64,000 bases of DNA, taken from NCBI RefSeq assembly GCF_000213175.1, contig NW_009799103.1, positions 2,133,833 to 2,197,832 of the forward strand, read 5' to 3'. Position numbers and translations under genes: made by a program. Below are positions 61,101 to 64,000 of this stretch, in pieces; the stretch's first letter is position 1; each line of letters begins with the position of its first letter. The notes under the pieces are model-generated. The model was not told the DNA's origin, made no database searches, and worked only from the letters and a program-made list of their open reading frames with translations. Source of the stretch: Neurospora tetrasperma FGSC 2508 (Eukaryota; Ascomycota; Sordariomycetes; Sordariales; Sordariaceae).

Positions 61101-62889
61101 TACTCCTTAAAGGATTTATACTCCTTTAAATAAGTTGTTTCAACCGGTACCGCTAATTCTTAGAGAACTTTCCTTCTTATATCCTATTTCTACAAGTCCT
61201 TCGGGACTATATATTAGCTAACGAGTCGTATAAACGTTTTTTTAAAGTCTTAGAACTATTTTAAAGGTTTTATTTAAAGTTTCTCAAATTTGCGGATCGC
61301 TTTTTCCTTCGTAGTATAGTTGTAGTAGTTATTCTATAAATATTTTAATCAGTTGTCGATTATCGAAATAGCCTTAGGGTAATTACTATTTAGATATAGT
61401 AGAATACCCTCTACTACCTTTCCTCCCAACTTTGATAACACTTTTCTAATTCGGGCCTCTTCGTTTATAAAGTAGTCTACGTTCGAATGGAATTTGTATT
61501 TTATTTGGAGTATCTATATTTTGAACGATACTTTGTCGGTATTAGCATCGTTACTAAAAATGAAGGGGTCCGCTACTTTGGATGAGTATTTACTGCAGAG
61601 TACTACCTTTAGTAGTCTGATTAGTATATATCCCTAAAGTATCTTTAGGAAGGGAGATGGAGGTGGTAATAGTAATACGGGGGAGACCCTCGGTAGCCTA
61701 CGTCCGTTCCTATCACCCCGGTTTCTACGGTTGCTATTGGTCGAATTATTATTATTTAATAGATTATTATTTAGCGGGTTATTACTTATTCGTACGCGCA
61801 TCCGCATCTCGTTTGTAGGGTCTGGTCAGTAATTATTATTGATTGTATTGAGGTTCGGCTCGTTGTATTGGGAATTTCTTTTAAAAGTTACCCTACGTTT
61901 AATTTTTATTGTATTTATACCCGTTTCTATTCTTTAACTGCTTTTTTATACTGTTTTTATATTAGGATAGGAAGGAGGCAAGGCGGTAAAATAAAGCGAT
62001 TGTTATAGGAAGGAGTCGGTTCTATTCTTTTAATACTCTATACTACTTTTTGAATTTAGGGGGAATTCTAATATTGTAGGAAGGATATACTTCTTCTTGT
62101 ACGTACTGTTTATGCCGGGTATCTAGTTTAAAGATCTTGTTGAATAGTTAGGAATTCTCCTAGGTTGATTAATAGGCCTAATTTGTAAAGTAGAGCGTCT
62201 ACGAATTAAGGTAGGAAATATCTTTATAGGCTTTATTAAATATGATTGGGAAGTATTATATAATATCGTTAGCAGTTTTGTCTAGTATTACCTATATTTA
62301 GAATTCCTCCTATATAACCTTTAGTTCGGTTCGGTAAGCCTTGTAAAAAAGCTCTTCATTAATAAAGCGGTAATTAATATTAAAATAATATCTATTAACG
62401 CTTCTATTAAATTCGGCTATTTAGGAGACTAGTCGAAATAGTAAGATAGAACGTCCCTTCGTATCTTACTACTCTTCTTTAATAATATTGATTCTAACCT
62501 TTACCTCTTCAGTTAAATTATTGTATATAAGTCTCTATAGTGGAAATTTAGTATATTAGTATAGTTTGTATAGGTAGTAGTTCCTATAGTTCAAGATAGT
62601 TCGGGTTTGATTATTATCTTCGCCGGAGGGGGCGGTCTCCTCTTTCGACGGGATTTCTTCGCTATTAAGAACCTTTTAGCGAATTTTAATCTCAGGGATA
62701 CAATATAATCGGTTAGGATCTTAGGTAAGACGAAAATTTTAGTTAGTACTTAGAATAGCGGGTATTAGAGCGGGTCGGGGAATCTTAGAACCCTTATATA
62801 TTATCGCCGGCTTAATATCCAGTACTACTTTATTCTTATCCTTCAATCTCTTCCTTACGTCCCGAAGCACTTCTTAAGGATCTTTATTC

Positions 62890-64000
62890 TTTAATAAATC
62901 TTATTTGCGGCGAGCTTCCTACAGGACAACCTCTTCCTCTAGGACGGCGGCGCATACCCTTGCGAACCGTTCCAAGCTTCGAGCAACGTCCAGCAGTACT
63001 TCAGATGTTGGGGAATCGGACATACGGCGAGATTCTATCGCTAGGAAGATATATACGCCCGCTACAGCGAAGCCAAACACGAAGGAGATCGCTTTAGCGA
63101 AGTAAATTATCTATCGAATAAGGATAGGTTACTAGTCTATTATAAACCGTATAGGAAGAAGGGATATTTCGCTTATAGCTATAAGGAATATTCCCTTCTC
63201 TAAAAGGCTATTACGAAGGCGTTTATTGCGTACGCCGAAAGGCCGCGGGCGTTCGCCCCCCCTTGCAAAAACCCGGCCGGAAAGGTATTAGAGCCGGTAA
63301 TAGAGACTACGGACGAAGGCATCCTACCGGACGCCCCTCCTAATTCCCGTACTATTACTATTTTAGAGAGACAAATTAGAGGAGGCGCGAAGAGAGGACG
63401 GCCGAAAAAAATCGTCGGCCTAATATCCTACCCGAAACCCCTAGTCCAATAAGGCCTAATAGATATATATTATCTACGTTCCTAAAGCGTAAAGAATTGA
63501 ATACGTAGTAGTAATAGCGCCTATACGGCTATAGCTCCCCTAAAGGAAGTAATACTTTTATTCTTTATTAAAGGATTAATAAGAACCCTATTTTAGGGTA
63601 ATTAATAATCTAATTAAAAATACTCTATTAGAACGTAGGGGAATTATATAGGAGAGGGAAGCTTCTATTTAAGTAAGAGAAGACTTATAATATTATAGTA
63701 ATTTAGGAGCCGGGTAGAAATTTGAATAGGGATATTTACTGTCTTAAGGGCGGAAGGTATTTCGGGGTTAATTATATAGAGTAAGGAAGGGCGGTAATAT
63801 ATATAAATAAAAAATAGAATTGAAGGGATTTCGATTTTTAGGTTAGAAAGGATTAGATTGTAGTAATATTCAAAAATTTAAGGGATTTAACAATTGTTTA
63901 TTCTATTTACTTCCCTATTTTAACGTAAGGAATACTAGAATACTAATAAGGGTCCCCGCTCTTTAAATTCTTTAAGGTCGGACCCCTAGTGGGAAATTAA
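62890..64000 (+). mobile_element. LINE copy L4 (Tad1-like), ORF1 and start of endonuclease, runs off the window
   Basis: The only copy here that shows the upstream ORF. From about 62890 it reads as the C-terminal part of the gag-like ORF1, with ASFLQD, CEPFQASS and zinc knuckles (see next entry). The endonuclease then starts near 63590 in a block that matches L2 from 40597 almost base for base. It replaces the 5' end of Gypsy G5, so it is younger than G5. ORF1 is less mutated than the endonuclease part. Confidence 0.75.
62900..63460 (+). pseudogene. LINE ORF1 with zinc knuckles (L4)
   Basis: RNA-binding protein of the LINE particle. The frame shows YFRCWGIGHTARFY (about 62996-63038), a CX2CX4HX4C-type knuckle with cysteines changed to tyrosine by TGT-to-TAT, a degraded second knuckle with GEAKHEGD (near 63063-63086), and YRKKGYFAYSY (near 63151-63183), a third. 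After that comes RPRAFAPPCKNPAGK (63241-63285) and a basic tail, RGGAKRGRPKK (63382-63414), which resembles an AT-hook. The 66-codon open frame at 62905-63105 is in another frame and is a shadow of this one. Confidence 0.65.

Larger units (their letters stand above)
52271..62889 (-). mobile_element. chromovirus Gypsy fossil G5, minus strand, split by L3 and MULE-4
   Basis: About 7.1 kb of Gypsy without the inserts. Read right to left: a long gag region (62889 to about 60300), with a capsid-like part (61570-61100) and a zinc knuckle near 60930 (YFNCREVGY), then protease, reverse transcriptase (about 59380-58900) with FVPKANRG and FTKIDIQ, RNase H (to about 58160), integrase (about 55000-53830), chromodomain (about 53260-52960) containing NPLPGSANENLE just upstream, and the 3' LTR (52271-52523) preceded by a nine-C tract on this strand. 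The 5' LTR is lost to LINE L4. Broken, with many RIP-type breaks. Confidence 0.8.

Overview
The window looks like a repeat-only, AT-rich block from a filamentous ascomycete (Pezizomycotina). Reading frames of transposons are recognisable throughout, but they are riddled with C-to-T and G-to-A changes in CpA/TpG context. Former CAG, CAA and TGG codons read as TAG or TAA, and the dinucleotide TA is everywhere. This is the mark of repeat-induced point mutation (RIP), which is confined to fungi. The families present (Tad1-like LINE, chromovirus Gypsy, Copia, Hop-like MULE, pogo/Fot1, PIF-like MITE) fit the same group. I found no host gene, no rRNA and no intact tRNA. The species cannot be named from the sequence.

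Layout. 1-2726: pogo/Fot1 DNA transposon, cut by the window edge. 2727-7916: LINE copy L1 (+), carrying an 868-bp repeat (R1) and a 769-bp foldback element. 7917-9488: inverted LINE fragment L5 (-). 9489-20058: Gypsy G1 (+), split by two MULEs; the first MULE itself holds a second R1. 20059-34180: chromovirus Gypsy G2 (+), split by a gag-only LTR element (A) and a complete-length Copia (-). 34181-36064: LTR plus gag of Gypsy G3 (+). 36065-40596: Gypsy G4 (-). 40597-51323: LINE copy L2 (+), split by a MULE and by a second gag-only LTR element (B) that contains a 403-bp PIF-like MITE. 51324-51955: inverted LINE fragment L6 (-). 51956-52270: Gypsy integrase scrap G6 (-). 52271-62889: chromovirus Gypsy G5 (-), split by a 339-bp LINE tail (L3) and by a fourth MULE. 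62890-64000: LINE copy L4 (+), running off the window.

Insertions can be ordered by nesting, and many are supported by target-site duplications: 9 bp (MULE-1), 8 bp (MULE-2), 9 bp with one mismatch (MULE-4), 5 bp (element A and Copia), 3 bp (MITE), 14 bp (L3) and 8 bp (foldback element). Short copies (the 339-bp LINE tail, the 403-bp MITE, several LTRs and the TIRs) keep near-normal base composition. Longer copies of the same sequences are heavily mutated, as expected from the length threshold of RIP.

The least explained parts are R1 (a telomere-like triplet, a hairpin, an equal-length small frame in both copies), the foldback element, the iterated motifs in two MULE termini, the two gag-only LTR elements with shared LTR ends, and a tRNA-like Pol III remnant. 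All domain calls come from reading translated frames by eye. Element ends without a target-site duplication are approximate to some tens of bases.
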